Part shown: positions 1-8,214 of the stretch, piece after piece
Layout of the letters: each line of letters starts with the position of its first letter
Numbering within the stretch: position 1 is the first letter of the stretch
Assembly (NCBI RefSeq): GCF_013459645.1
Contig: NZ_CP054861.1
Coordinates: 3,646,001-3,710,000, forward strand
DNA: 64,000 nucleotides
Source: Martelella sp. NC20
GTDB taxonomy: Bacteria > Pseudomonadota > Alphaproteobacteria > Rhizobiales > Rhizobiaceae
Direction of reading: 5' to 3'
The notes under the pieces: generated by a model
Told to the model about the DNA's origin: nothing
Databases searched by the model: none
The model's input: only the letters and a program-made list of their open reading frames with translations
Translations under genes and position numbers: made by a program

Positions 1-2
1 TT

Positions 3-1106
3 GCCAACCACTACGACATGGCGCTTGAAAAGCTCGAAAACTACCCTGAGGTGAGCCCGAAAGGCATCGGAAAACGACCGCCATCAGCGCCATTCAGGGG
101 TGACACCGTGTCACCCGTGGAGCCCGGCAGGGGTGACACTGTGTCGGGCAGGGGTGACACTGTGTCGTCTGAGGGGTGTCACCCTGTCACCCGAACCACC
201 TTAGAACCACCTATTAAACCACCTTTAGAGAGAGAGGCGCGCGAGCGCGCGGATTTTCCGGATTATGAAAAACCGGAAACAGCAAGTGCCGAGAGCGGCG
301 AGACGCCGAAAGCACTGGAGCGGCGGTTTGCCGACGTGCTGAAGCACTGGAAGAACGCCAAGGGGCTGCCGAAAAAGCAGTGGTGGGCGGCATGGATCGC
401 GCTTTCGCCCGAGGACCGGGCGCTGGCCGAGGAACGCTGCGTCGCCTGGCACCGGATGCTGAAACGCAACGGACGCGATTTTCCGCCGATGCCATCGACC
501 TATTTCGCCGAGAAGCTGTGGACCGATGTCGGGGCGGCGGAGGCGGAGACCAGACAGGAAACCGCCGCCCGCACCGAACGGGCAGCGCCCTGGGGCCCGG
601 CATGGGGCGCCAAGCGCATGGCGCTGCTTCTGGCCGGACCTGCGGAGATGCCTGCGCGGATTGAGCTTCGCGGCCTGTTTGAGGCGCGGTTTGCGCTGTT
701 CAACAAGCGCGATCGGGCCCATGCGATGCGCTACGCCACCGAACGAGGCGTGAGCGTGGCGGCGGGCGGCGGGTTTGCCTATCCAGACGATTTCGAGGAT
801 GCCGAACTGGCGCGGCGGACACTGGCGGGTTTTCCAGAGGTCAACGCGCTGCACCGCGCTGCCCGTGACAGGCGCTATGAGCAGGTCGAGCCGATCTATG
901 ACGGGCTTGCCGCGATGATGGAGGCGGTGCCCGTCGACAGCGCCATGTGGCGGCGCTGGGAAGACTGGCACGACCAGCACAACCTGCCATTCGTGCCGGA
1001 GACCGGCAACCAGCGGGTGGTCTATTTCCCGAAGGGCGGGCCGGACGGGCTTGCGGCATTCAAACAGGCCGCCGATGCGGCCATAACCACGGAGGCGGCG
1101 CAATGA
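3..1106 (+). CDS. Phage replication initiator-like protein (5' end outside window)
   Basis: The reading frame is already open at the window edge, so the N-terminus (where phage initiators usually carry a winged-helix domain) is probably missing; the first ATG inside is at 18. The visible part has a low-complexity stretch with three RGDTVS repeats (about residues 27-50 counted from 18), encoded by an inverted-repeat array, then a C-terminal helical domain rich in Trp and charged residues. The layout (initiator with DNA repeats inside its own gene, followed by an antitermination gene) resembles lambda O-type initiators, where the origin lies in the gene. That function is inferred from architecture; I see no helicase or primase motif. 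Its stop overlaps the next start (ATGA). Confidence 0.6.
   Translation, partial: ANHYDMALEKLENYPEVSPKGIGKRPPSAPFRGDTVSPVEPGRGDTVSGRGDTVSSEGCHPVTRTTLEPPIKPPLEREARERADFPDYEKPETASAESGETPKALERRFADVLKHWKNAKGLPKKQWWAAWIALSPEDRALAEERCVAWHRMLKRNGRDFPPMPSTYFAEKLWTDVGAAEAETRQETAARTERAAPWGPAWGAKRMALLLAGPAEMPARIELRGLFEARFALFNKRDRAHAMRYATERGVSVAAGGGFAYPDDFEDAELARRTLAGFPEVNALHRAARDRRYEQVEPIYDGLAAMMEAVPVDSAMWRRWEDWHDQHNLPFVPETGNQRVVYFPKGGPDGLAAFKQAADAAITTEAAQ
96..192 (+). repeat. Iteron-like repeat array, candidate phage origin
   Basis: Four related units lie within the replication gene. Unit 1 (98-116) is a perfect palindrome, GGGTGACAC-C-GTGTCACCC. Units 2 (131-145) and 3 (152-166) are GGGTGACACTGTGTC. 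Unit 4 (174-192) is a variant, GGGTGTCACCCTGTCACCC. Three ACCACCT direct repeats follow at about 195-228. Clustered repeats inside an initiator gene are the organisation of lambdoid origins; origin function here is inference. Confidence 0.55.
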
Positions 1107-1777
1107 TGGCGGCACGGATTGATGAGCTTTCCCGGCGTGAACAGCAGGCCCTTGCACGGTGGGCTGAAATGCGGTCGATCACCGCGAACTTTCTGGATGC
1201 GGCAAGCCGCAGGCACTGGCAGAACTGCCCGGAAAAGGCGCTGTGGATATGCCTCAAGGTCAAGCCGCGTTGCGAGCATGGCGTTGCCGAATGGCTTTGC
1301 CAGTGCGGTATCGAGGCCGAGATACCGATGGAAAACGTGAAGATCGTCAACCGCCGCCGCGCACATGTTGTGGAAAGCCGTCGTATCGCGATCAGTGGAT
1401 TTGTGTTTGTACGGGCGCTGATCGGGCCTGCTGCAATCACCGGATTTGACATGATGCGACGCGATGAAGGGCGCTGCCGGGTGTCGAAATACTTTCACGG
1501 CCTGCTGCGGACGATGGGCGGTGATGTCTACACATTCGAGCATGAGAAAATGAAATCATTCATCGGCTTGCTGGACCGTGTTGAGGAAGTGGATGATGTA
1601 TTTGCGCGCGGGCAGCATGTCGAAATAATGGGCGGTCCATTTGGCGATCTGCGCGGATATGTGCGCCGGCACAAGGTGCAGGCTGGCAGGGTTATGGTGG
1701 AGATTTACGGCACGGGTCTTGATACCAGTACGGCACTCAAGATGGAATTTCCTGTTGCATTGGTGAGAAAACTGTGA
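1103..1777 (+). CDS. NusG-like transcription antitermination protein, phage-encoded
   Basis: A 224-residue protein. The first ~130 residues match an NGN domain: a Trp-containing strand (ALWICLKVKPRCEHGVAEWL), a GIEAEIPMENV segment, then basic residues and ISGFVFVR, the equivalent of the pGYvFV motif. A C-terminal KOW-type domain follows (RGQHVEIMGGPFGDLRGYVR, about residues 173-192). Host NusG is usually about 180 residues and encoded near secE and rpl genes; this copy sits in a prophage just after the replication gene, so it is probably a specialised paralogue acting on phage transcripts (RfaH or Q-like use). The start is the ATG overlapping the upstream TGA; a second ATG follows directly at 1106. 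Confidence 0.75.
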   Translation: MMAARIDELSRREQQALARWAEMRSITANFLDAASRRHWQNCPEKALWICLKVKPRCEHGVAEWLCQCGIEAEIPMENVKIVNRRRAHVVESRRIAISGFVFVRALIGPAAITGFDMMRRDEGRCRVSKYFHGLLRTMGGDVYTFEHEKMKSFIGLLDRVEEVDDVFARGQHVEIMGGPFGDLRGYVRRHKVQAGRVMVEIYGTGLDTSTALKMEFPVALVRKL

Positions 1778-1793
1778 CCGTAATCCCCTTGGA

Positions 1794-1873
1794 TATGTGG
1801 TTTGGATGTGCGAGCCGTCGCTTCTGGTAAGCGGCTTGGTCTGGATAGACGACAGGGTTTCGCCGGCCACATA
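1794..1873 (+). other. Candidate structured RNA (three-way junction)
   Basis: A 7-bp closing stem (TATGTGG at 1794-1800 with CCACATA at 1867-1873) encloses two hairpins: AGCCG(TCG)CTT/AAG CGGCT around 1811-1836 and GTCT-GGAT-AGAC around 1840-1852. It has no T-arm or CCA end, so it is not a tRNA. Position between the NusG-like gene and a tRNA suggests a put- or nut-like RNA element or a degenerate tRNA. This is pairing found by eye, with no covariation support. Confidence 0.3.
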
Positions 1874-1960
1874 CCTGCCCTGACGATGTGCCGATATGGC
1901 AGATGCGATTCAGGGTCAGTGCGTGAGCTATGCGTTTCATCATTAACAGACATCAGACAA

Positions 1961-2037
<77 letters not shown>

Positions 2038-2042
2038 GATCG

Positions 2043-2071
2043 AGGCGGATCGTGAAAGCGGTCCGCCTTTT
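2043..2071 (+). terminator. Rho-independent terminator after tRNA
   Basis: Stem AGGCGGA (2043-2049) pairs with TCCGCCT (2062-2068), followed by TTTT. It lies 5 nt after the tRNA CCA and separates the early genes from the packaging genes. Confidence 0.7.
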
Positions 2072-2087
2072 GTGCGTCTAAGGGTAG

Positions 2088-2489
2088 ATGGTTAAATCTC
2101 CCAGGAACTTCAGACCAGCCGGGCAGTCGGCGCCGAAAGACAGAGAGCGCCGCCACGACAATCGGCGCGGTTCGGCGGCAAGCCGCGGTTACAATCGGCG
2201 ATGGGGAAAAGCCAGGATCACGTTTCTGTCTCGCAATCCGCTATGCCTCGGCTGCGAGGCCGTCGGCACGGTGAGCGCGGCGACCGTCGTCGATCATGTC
2301 GATCCGCATCATGGTGATCCGGAAAAGTTCTGGGATACATCGATGTGGCAGCCGTGCTGCAAGTGGCATCACGACCACATCAAGCAGCGGCTCGAGCAGA
2401 TGTACGACAAGGGAACGATCGGCGTTTCGGCATTGTGGCTCAACAGCTACGCGGCAAAGAAACTGACCCTTGGCACCACCGAATTTTGA
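2088..2489 (+). CDS. HNH endonuclease
   Basis: A 133-residue protein with a basic N-terminus, a CLGC zinc-binding pair (about residues 53-56) and an HNH core: VVDHVDPHHGD (about 68-78), then a Trp-rich linker and CCKWHHDH (about 90-97). Small HNH proteins just upstream of terminase genes are frequent in HK97-like phages and are needed in several for specific terminase-dependent cleavage. Its place before the terminase small subunit fits a packaging role. The start ATG follows an AAGGGTAG stretch. Confidence 0.85.
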   Translation: MVKSPRNFRPAGQSAPKDRERRHDNRRGSAASRGYNRRWGKARITFLSRNPLCLGCEAVGTVSAATVVDHVDPHHGDPEKFWDTSMWQPCCKWHHDHIKQRLEQMYDKGTIGVSALWLNSYAAKKLTLGTTEF

Positions 2490-2649
2490 TGGCGGGGGGG
2501 GCGGTCGAATTATCCACCACGCCCCGACAGGAGACCGGCGCTGTAAGTGCACAAAAAATGGCGCGGTATTTTTGGCGATATCTTTTTTTTTGGGCACCGT
2601 ATCGGTTTTCGGTGATGACACAAGGTGACGGTTGCGGCCGGGATGAACG
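2490..2649 (+). other. 160-bp spacer before terminase genes
   Basis: No gene is visible. The spacer contains a G9 run near 2494-2503 and a T9 run near 2582-2590 in locally AT-rich sequence; a promoter or packaging site could lie here but no clear motif is seen. Confidence 0.3.
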
Positions 2650-3294
2650 ATGGGCAGACGGAAAGACAACCCGCTTGAGCAGGCCGCGAAAGGATTTCCC
2701 GGCCGGCGCCGCGTCAAGGTCGAATCCGCGATCGCCGAAATCGAATCGGCGGTCAACGAGGGCGAGCGCGAGGCCGCGAAGGGCCGCGACCCGTTTCCGC
2801 TTCCGCCGCTGTTCAAAAAGCAGCCGGCATACTGGAGGGAGGCCGCTGCGCTCTGGCACGAACTTTCGTCGGTCCTGAAATCCGCCGGAAGGCTGAGGCC
2901 CGGCTATCGCCCAGCGCTTACCAGGTATTGCATCTGGACACAGCTTTTCAACTCGACGGCCAGCCAGCTCAACAAGGATCTTCCGAAAGGCGGCACGACG
3001 GTCAAGGTCAGGAAGGGCGATGGCAACGAGGTCTATCGCACCCATCCCGGCCTCGAGTTCATGTCCAAGGCGGAAACGCAGCTTCGGCTGCTCGATGCCG
3101 AATTCGGTTTCACGCCGATGCGTGACCAGGACCTGATGCGGGTCGAGACATTCAACGCCGCCCAGGGTCGTTTCAAATTCGGCGATCATCCGCGCTCGGC
3201 GCATAGCGCTGACGGCGACGATCCACTTGAAGGCGATCCGATCGGCCTGATGAACGATGATGATGCAATGCCTCCCGGACTCAAGCCAAACTGA
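2650..3294 (+). CDS. Phage terminase small subunit, P27 family
   Basis: A 214-residue protein with the P27-type layout: basic N-terminus with GRR motifs, a helical PPAYWREAAALWHE-like segment (here QPAYWREAAALWHELSSVLK, about residues 58-77), a central helix around YCIWTQLFN, and a conserved segment before an acidic C-terminus. It recognises phage DNA and directs the large subunit. The 3' end overlaps the large-subunit start, indicating translational coupling. Confidence 0.85.
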   Translation: MGRRKDNPLEQAAKGFPGRRRVKVESAIAEIESAVNEGEREAAKGRDPFPLPPLFKKQPAYWREAAALWHELSSVLKSAGRLRPGYRPALTRYCIWTQLFNSTASQLNKDLPKGGTTVKVRKGDGNEVYRTHPGLEFMSKAETQLRLLDAEFGFTPMRDQDLMRVETFNAAQGRFKFGDHPRSAHSADGDDPLEGDPIGLMNDDDAMPPGLKPN

Positions 3295-5002
3295 CGATTT
3301 TCCGGCGTGGCTTTCGCGTCACGACGACGATCCGTCGTATGAATGGGCCAGATCGAACTGGAGGCGCGCATCGGCGGTCGAAGGATCTTGGTTCGACGCC
3401 GCAAAGGCTGATCGGATCGTATCGCGGTGGCCGAAAATATTCCGGCTTACCGATGACCGGTTTGCCGGCATTTCGTTCAGACTTCTGCCATGGCAGGAAA
3501 TCACGGTTCGCATGCTCGTCGGCTGGAAGAAGCCCGTCGAAATCATCGATCCAGCCACGCATGAGGAAAAAACCATCTATGTGCGGATATTTCGCCGGCT
3601 GGACCTCTGGATTCCCCGGAAAAACGGGAAAAGCGAGTTCCTTGCAGCACTTGCCGTGCTGTTTTTCGTTCTGGAGAAAATTCAGGGCGCACAGGCCTAC
3701 GTATTCGCCCGCGATGAAAAACAGGCGCTGATCCCGTTCAACAAGATGGTGCAGATCATCGAGGCGGCCGACGGACTTAGAGAGGACAGGCAAGGCAATG
3801 AACGGATCACGATCAACGCAAAAAACATCTATCTGCGCGAAACCGCCTCGCTTTGCCAGCTTCTGACGGGCTCGCCGAAGGGCAAGCACGGCAAATCACC
3901 GACGGTCACCGTCGGAGACGAGATTCACGAGTGGAAGTCCACCGAGATTGCCGACACGCTGCGACAGGGGACGGGGACACGGCTGCAGCCGATCGAGCTC
4001 TATGCCTCGACGGCCGGGCGGCGACAGGATCGGATCGGTTTCGATTGGTTCAAGGAATCAATGGAAATCGTGGAAGGCGTTGTCGACGATCCATCGACCT
4101 TTGTTGTCTATTTCGGGATCGCCGAGGATGACGACTGGACCGATGAGGCAATCTGGCGCAAGGCAAATCCAAGCCTCGGCCTGACGCCGACGATCGATCA
4201 TCTCAGGGCCGAGGCCAAGAAGGCAAAGGGACGGCCGGCAAAGGAAGCCGTTTTTCAGTGCTATCATCTGAACCGCTGGGTTGACGATGTCGCAGGATGG
4301 ATACCGCGCTCAAAATGGGATGCCTGCTGTGCAAAGCCCGGATCATGGCGTGATTTTCGCGAGGAAAACAAAGGTCGGCGCGCATTTCTGGCCACCGATA
4401 TCTCCGCGAAACGCGATATCACCGCCCTGGTGGCTGTTCTTCCGCCTGACGAGACCCATGAAAAATGGATCGTCATTCCGCGCTTCTGGATCCCGGAGGA
4501 AACGCTCGATGTCCGCGCGGAAGACGATAAGCGCGTCAACTGGCACCACTGGATCGAAACCGGCGCACTGGAAACGACGCCAGGCGATTTCGTCGATCAG
4601 GGCATTATTCAGGACGCGATCGAAGATGCGTTCAGATGGTTTGACGTCGAAATGTTCGGCTATGACCCGTGGAACGCGTCAAAACTGGTCGGAGACCTGC
4701 AAAAAAGCGGTCTAGATCCGGAGATGATGCAGGAAATACGGCAGGGTCACCAGTCCATGAGCGGACCGACGACGGAATTCGAGGGCCTTGTTTTTTCGGG
4801 CAACCTCGATCACGGCGGCCACCCGGTGCTGGCATGGATGGCCGGCCATTGCTCGATCCGGTTCAATGTCAATCTGAACTATGTGCCGGACAAAAAGCAT
4901 TCGCGGGACAAGATCGACGGGATCGTGGCCGCAGTCATGGCGGTCGGTCTCGCCAGCAAGGATTTCGGCGTTTCGCTCGATGTCGACGCGATGGTCGCCT
5001 GA
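3257..5002 (+). CDS. Phage terminase large subunit (packaging ATPase/nuclease)
   Basis: A 581-residue protein of Terminase_1/HK97 type. The ATPase domain shows a Walker A-like PRKNGKS (about residues 120-126) and Walker B VTVGDE (about 217-222). The RNase H-like nuclease shows ATDISAKRD (D381), FGYD (D470) and HSRDKID (D554). It cuts concatemers and pumps DNA into proheads. Three consecutive ATG codons (3257, 3260, 3263) leave the exact start open; all overlap the small-subunit gene. Length is normal for the family. Confidence 0.93.
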   Translation: MMMQCLPDSSQTDDFPAWLSRHDDDPSYEWARSNWRRASAVEGSWFDAAKADRIVSRWPKIFRLTDDRFAGISFRLLPWQEITVRMLVGWKKPVEIIDPATHEEKTIYVRIFRRLDLWIPRKNGKSEFLAALAVLFFVLEKIQGAQAYVFARDEKQALIPFNKMVQIIEAADGLREDRQGNERITINAKNIYLRETASLCQLLTGSPKGKHGKSPTVTVGDEIHEWKSTEIADTLRQGTGTRLQPIELYASTAGRRQDRIGFDWFKESMEIVEGVVDDPSTFVVYFGIAEDDDWTDEAIWRKANPSLGLTPTIDHLRAEAKKAKGRPAKEAVFQCYHLNRWVDDVAGWIPRSKWDACCAKPGSWRDFREENKGRRAFLATDISAKRDITALVAVLPPDETHEKWIVIPRFWIPEETLDVRAEDDKRVNWHHWIETGALETTPGDFVDQGIIQDAIEDAFRWFDVEMFGYDPWNASKLVGDLQKSGLDPEMMQEIRQGHQSMSGPTTEFEGLVFSGNLDHGGHPVLAWMAGHCSIRFNVNLNYVPDKKHSRDKIDGIVAAVMAVGLASKDFGVSLDVDAMVA

Positions 5003-5019
5003 TCTCACAGGAGCTTACC

Positions 5020-6936
5020 ATGATTGTTCACAAGACTGTCGCCAGTGACGGCGAGGGACTGGAATTTGTTCTTTCCGACGCGAGCGTCGACCGTTACGGC
5101 GACGTGGTGGAGCCGGCGGGCTGGGATCTGAAGAATTTCAGAAAGAACCCGATCGCGCTGTTCGGCCACAATTCCTCGTTTCCGATCGGCACATGGAGCG
5201 ACCTTCGCGTTGAAGGTGGAAAGCTGATCGGACGGCTGAAGCTTGCAAAACGCGGTACCAGCTACAGGCTCGACGAACTGATCGGACTTGTCGAGCAGGG
5301 GATATTGCGGGCGGTTTCGGTCGGGTTCCGGCCGATGAAAGCGGAATCGGTCAACCCGGAAAAGCCCTATGGCGCCCAGCGCTATCTCAAGCAGGAGCTT
5401 CTCGAGACATCGCTGGTCTCGGTACCGGCGAACCCGGCAGCGGTGGCGCTTGCCAAATCGCTCAATCTTTCCACGGAAACCATGTCCCTTGCCTTCGGCG
5501 AGCATGCCGAAACGAGGCGTCGGGACGTGTCCGCAAACGGCCAGCACGCCGAGACCACAGAAGACGATCCCGACAAAGTCGCGATCCATCCCAGAAAAAC
5601 GAAGGCCACGAACATGACCACACTTGCAAAGCGCATCGAGGATGCGCAGGAACTGCTTGTCCAGAAAAAGGACAAGTTGACCGAACTGACATCCGTCGAT
5701 GAGATCGACAATGATGCGATCGAAGCCCTCAACGAGGAAATCGAAACCATCGAACGCAGCCTCGGAAACCTGAAGGCTTCCGAAGCCAAGATCGGCCTCG
5801 GCGCCGCCGATGGCAAAGATCCGGCATCGCCCGCCATCCATCGCCGTCCGCTCGGCTTGCAGCAGAAACAGGTTTCGCCGCTCGATCTGCTGGTCAGGGC
5901 GATCACGGTGCAGGGCGTTTCCGCCTTCGGCGCCGGTCACAAGTCGATCGACAAGGTGCTGGACGAACGCTATCCGGGCCATGAGGCAACCGCCATCATC
6001 GCCAAGGCCGACCAGACGATCGGCACCACCACCGTTTCCGGCTGGTCATCCGAACTGCTGCAAACCGTCAACCAGGGTTTTCTGCAGGCGCTGACCGGAA
6101 TGTCGATCTATCCGGCGCTGCGCGATCGCGGCGTCGGCCTCAATTTCGACGGAACCGGTACGATCAAGCTTCCGCGCCGCAATGCCGGCGGCGCAGGCGG
6201 CGGATTTGTCGCCGAGGGCTCGCCGATCCGCGTCGGTCGGATGACAACGGCTGCGGCGGAACTCACGCCGAAGAAGATGGGCGTCATCGTGCCGTTCTCG
6301 CGGGAACTGGCGCGGCGCTCGACGCCGGCGATCGAGGCGCTGGTGCGCCGCGCGATTCTCGAGGATACCGCATCAATTCTCGATGCAGCGTTGCTCGATG
6401 CCACGGCGGTCAGCTCCGCCAGGCCTGCCGGACTTCTGAACGGCGTCGCCGCGGTTGCGAGCGGATATGGTGGCGACGATCATGTGGCCGTGAAGAAGGA
6501 CTTCCAGGCGTTGCTCCAGCCGTTCATCACGGCCAATGCGGCCGACAACATCACCGTCGCGATGAACCCGTCACAGGGCCTTTCGATCTCCATGATGGAT
6601 GGTCCGGATAATAACAGCGGCTGGTTCAACGCCATTGCGGACCGGGTCAACATCGTCGAATCGACCTATGCGACGCCCGGTCGTCTGGTCGCCGTGCGCA
6701 ATAGCGACTTTTATACGGCGGTCGGCGATGCGCCCGAATTCGACATCAACGAGACGGCGACCGTGCACATGGAAGATGCCGCACCCGCGGAACTCGTCGC
6801 GGCCAACGGCACTGTCGCCGACCCGATTCGCAGCTTCTACCAGACGGCGACCGTCGGCGTCCGGATGCTGCTGGACGTATCCTGGGTTATGGGCCGTCCG
6901 GACATGGTGCAGTGGATCGACGGCACCAGTTATTGA
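5020..6936 (+). CDS. Fused prohead protease and HK97-type major capsid protein
   Basis: The 638-residue product starts at an ATG preceded by CACAGGAGC. Residues 1-155 are a U35/HK97 prohead protease: FGHNSSFPIG (H50), LRAVSVGFRP (S100) and LLETSLVSVPANP (E129, third motif). Residues about 199-245 are a charged coiled coil like the HK97 delta (scaffold) domain, and about 290-638 form the capsid fold, with the typical G..G..VAEG and N-terminal-arm region and a C-terminal RMLLDVSWVMGRPDMVQ. No stop separates the domains. An in-frame ATG at 5614 (M199) sits exactly where a free capsid protein would begin, with GAAGG about 8 nt upstream, so an internal product is possible. Confidence 0.9.
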   Translation: MIVHKTVASDGEGLEFVLSDASVDRYGDVVEPAGWDLKNFRKNPIALFGHNSSFPIGTWSDLRVEGGKLIGRLKLAKRGTSYRLDELIGLVEQGILRAVSVGFRPMKAESVNPEKPYGAQRYLKQELLETSLVSVPANPAAVALAKSLNLSTETMSLAFGEHAETRRRDVSANGQHAETTEDDPDKVAIHPRKTKATNMTTLAKRIEDAQELLVQKKDKLTELTSVDEIDNDAIEALNEEIETIERSLGNLKASEAKIGLGAADGKDPASPAIHRRPLGLQQKQVSPLDLLVRAITVQGVSAFGAGHKSIDKVLDERYPGHEATAIIAKADQTIGTTTVSGWSSELLQTVNQGFLQALTGMSIYPALRDRGVGLNFDGTGTIKLPRRNAGGAGGGFVAEGSPIRVGRMTTAAAELTPKKMGVIVPFSRELARRSTPAIEALVRRAILEDTASILDAALLDATAVSSARPAGLLNGVAAVASGYGGDDHVAVKKDFQALLQPFITANAADNITVAMNPSQGLSISMMDGPDNNSGWFNAIADRVNIVESTYATPGRLVAVRNSDFYTAVGDAPEFDINETATVHMEDAAPAELVAANGTVADPIRSFYQTATVGVRMLLDVSWVMGRPDMVQWIDGTSY

Positions 6937-6953
6937 TCCTTTCGGATTGATGA

Positions 6954-6978
6954 ACGCGGGGCCATGACGGTCCCGCGT
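6954..6978 (+). terminator. Hairpin after capsid gene
   Basis: ACGCGGGGCC pairs with GGTCCCGCGT around an ATGAC loop (one G-T pair). No T-run follows, so it is more likely an attenuator or mRNA-stabilising hairpin between the abundant capsid transcript and the next gene. Confidence 0.45.
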
Positions 6979-7016
6979 CGCTTACCATGTGCGGGATAGT
7001 CCGCGGGAGAAACATC

Positions 7017-7385
7017 ATGACAGTCAGACGCTTTGTTGTTCCGGTCACCGTCGATGCAAGCGGCGATGCCGAAGTCTACAGCCCGGTCATTTCCGGAAAG
7101 CTGATCAGCATCCATTATCTCAAAGACGACTTCGCAGACGGCGTCGATTTCGTCATCACATCGGAAACGACTGGCGCCACCATCTGGGCCGAAGAAGACG
7201 TCAATGCGACGGCCCGCCGCGCGCCGCGCGCCGCCACGCACACCACCGCCGGCGTCGCCGCCACATATGACGTCACTTATGCCGTGCTCGACAAGATCAC
7301 GCTCGGCGCCGATCGCCTGAAGTTCGTCATTGCCGCAGGCGGCAACGCGACATCTGGCAGTTTCCACGTTCTCATCGACGGCTGA
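7017..7385 (+). CDS. Putative head decoration protein, copy 1 of a tandem pair
   Basis: A 122-residue protein starting at the ATG after GGGAGA (7005-7010). It is predicted beta-rich with no catalytic motif. It is clearly paralogous to the next gene: both share DGVDF-ITxETTG-TIW-E, PRAATH-TAGVAAT and a C-terminal GGN-TSG-F. Position directly after the capsid gene suggests a cement or decoration protein, or a stabilising head protein; that role is inference. Confidence 0.75.
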   Translation: MTVRRFVVPVTVDASGDAEVYSPVISGKLISIHYLKDDFADGVDFVITSETTGATIWAEEDVNATARRAPRAATHTTAGVAATYDVTYAVLDKITLGADRLKFVIAAGGNATSGSFHVLIDG

Positions 7386-7409
7386 AGCCCGAAACAAAGG
7401 AATACCCAA

Positions 7410-7790
7410 ATGGCTATCCGCAAATTCACGGTGACCGTCACCACGGGGACCGCAACCGGCGAGGGCTTCAGCCCGTTTTTGTCGGGCTATATCGAATCGA
7501 TCCAGTACATCAAGCCAGGCGCTGACCCGTTCGCCGATGGCGTCGATTTCACGATCACGGCCGAGACGACCGGCGAAACCATCTGGAGCGAACTGAACGT
7601 CAATGCCGCCGTGATCAAGCATCCGCGCGCCGCAACGCATTCGACGGCCGGCGTCGCCGCGACCTTCGACGGTACGCGGCCGGTTCTCGACCGCGTGGCG
7701 CTCGGCCGCGACCGCGTCAAGATCGCGGTCGCCCAGGGCGGCAACGGCACGTCCGGAACCTTCGTCATCGCCGTCGATGATGCAAGATGA
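7410..7790 (+). CDS. Putative head decoration protein, copy 2 of a tandem pair
   Basis: A 126-residue paralogue of the preceding gene, separated by 24 nt with AAAGGA upstream of the ATG. It has the same blocks (DGVDFTITAETTGETIW, PRAATHSTAGVAATFD, LGRDRVKIAVAQGGNGTSG) but a four-residue insertion before the DGVDF block. Divergence is enough that the duplication is old or under different selection. No family name is recognised. Confidence 0.75.
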   Translation: MAIRKFTVTVTTGTATGEGFSPFLSGYIESIQYIKPGADPFADGVDFTITAETTGETIWSELNVNAAVIKHPRAATHSTAGVAATFDGTRPVLDRVALGRDRVKIAVAQGGNGTSGTFVIAVDDAR

Positions 7791-7845
7791 TGAAAAGTGC
7801 GACCCGCGCCATGCGGGCCGCAGTCAATAGAAACGGAGATTACCA

Positions 7846-8199
7846 ATGGAAGAGACCTGGTATGTCATGGAAGACGACAGCGTCGGCGATCCGCGCCTGA
7901 TCAGGCCGGATGACACCGGCATCCTTCGCCATGCCGACGGCCGAGCGGTTGCCTATGCAGCACACGGCCCGCGCACGCGCGGCGGCGTCGATGCGATCGG
8001 CGAACGCGAAAAGGCCAGCGCGCCGGCACCTACCCCCGATCAAAATCCGCAGAATCCTCAGCAGGAAACCACGAAGGGTGAAGACACCGGATCACCGAAA
8101 AAGGACATGAAACCTGACGACGATGACAGCGTCGACGGGCAGAAGAAAACCGCCGAGATGAAGCCCGCCGCGCAAAAGGGCGGATACAAGACCCGATAA
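7846..8199 (+). CDS. Hypothetical phage protein with charged disordered tail
   Basis: A 117-residue protein starting after AACGGAG. The first 60 residues could form a small fold (WYVMEDDSVGDPRLIRPDDTG). The rest is Pro/Gln/Lys/Asp-rich and likely disordered, ending in a basic GGYKTR. It lies between the decoration and portal genes with 15 nt to the portal start. A small GC-rich hairpin (CCCGC/GCGGG near 7807-7821) precedes it. No family recognised. Confidence 0.6.
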   Translation: MEETWYVMEDDSVGDPRLIRPDDTGILRHADGRAVAYAAHGPRTRGGVDAIGEREKASAPAPTPDQNPQNPQQETTKGEDTGSPKKDMKPDDDDSVDGQKKTAEMKPAAQKGGYKTR

Positions 8200-8214
8200 A
8201 TCGAGGTTCAGACC

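Noticed and set aside
225..1157. Long minus-strand frames opposite the replication gene
   Set aside because: They are antisense to a supported gene, Arg/Pro-rich, and have no domain or start signal; typical high-GC shadow frames. The same applies to other long antisense frames, e.g. 36364-39159, 42912-45077 and 45482-47683.
1794..1873. Second tRNA next to tRNA-Met
   Set aside because: The 7-bp closing stem is present but there is no T-arm, no TTC-AA loop and no clear anticodon arm; kept only as a structured RNA candidate.
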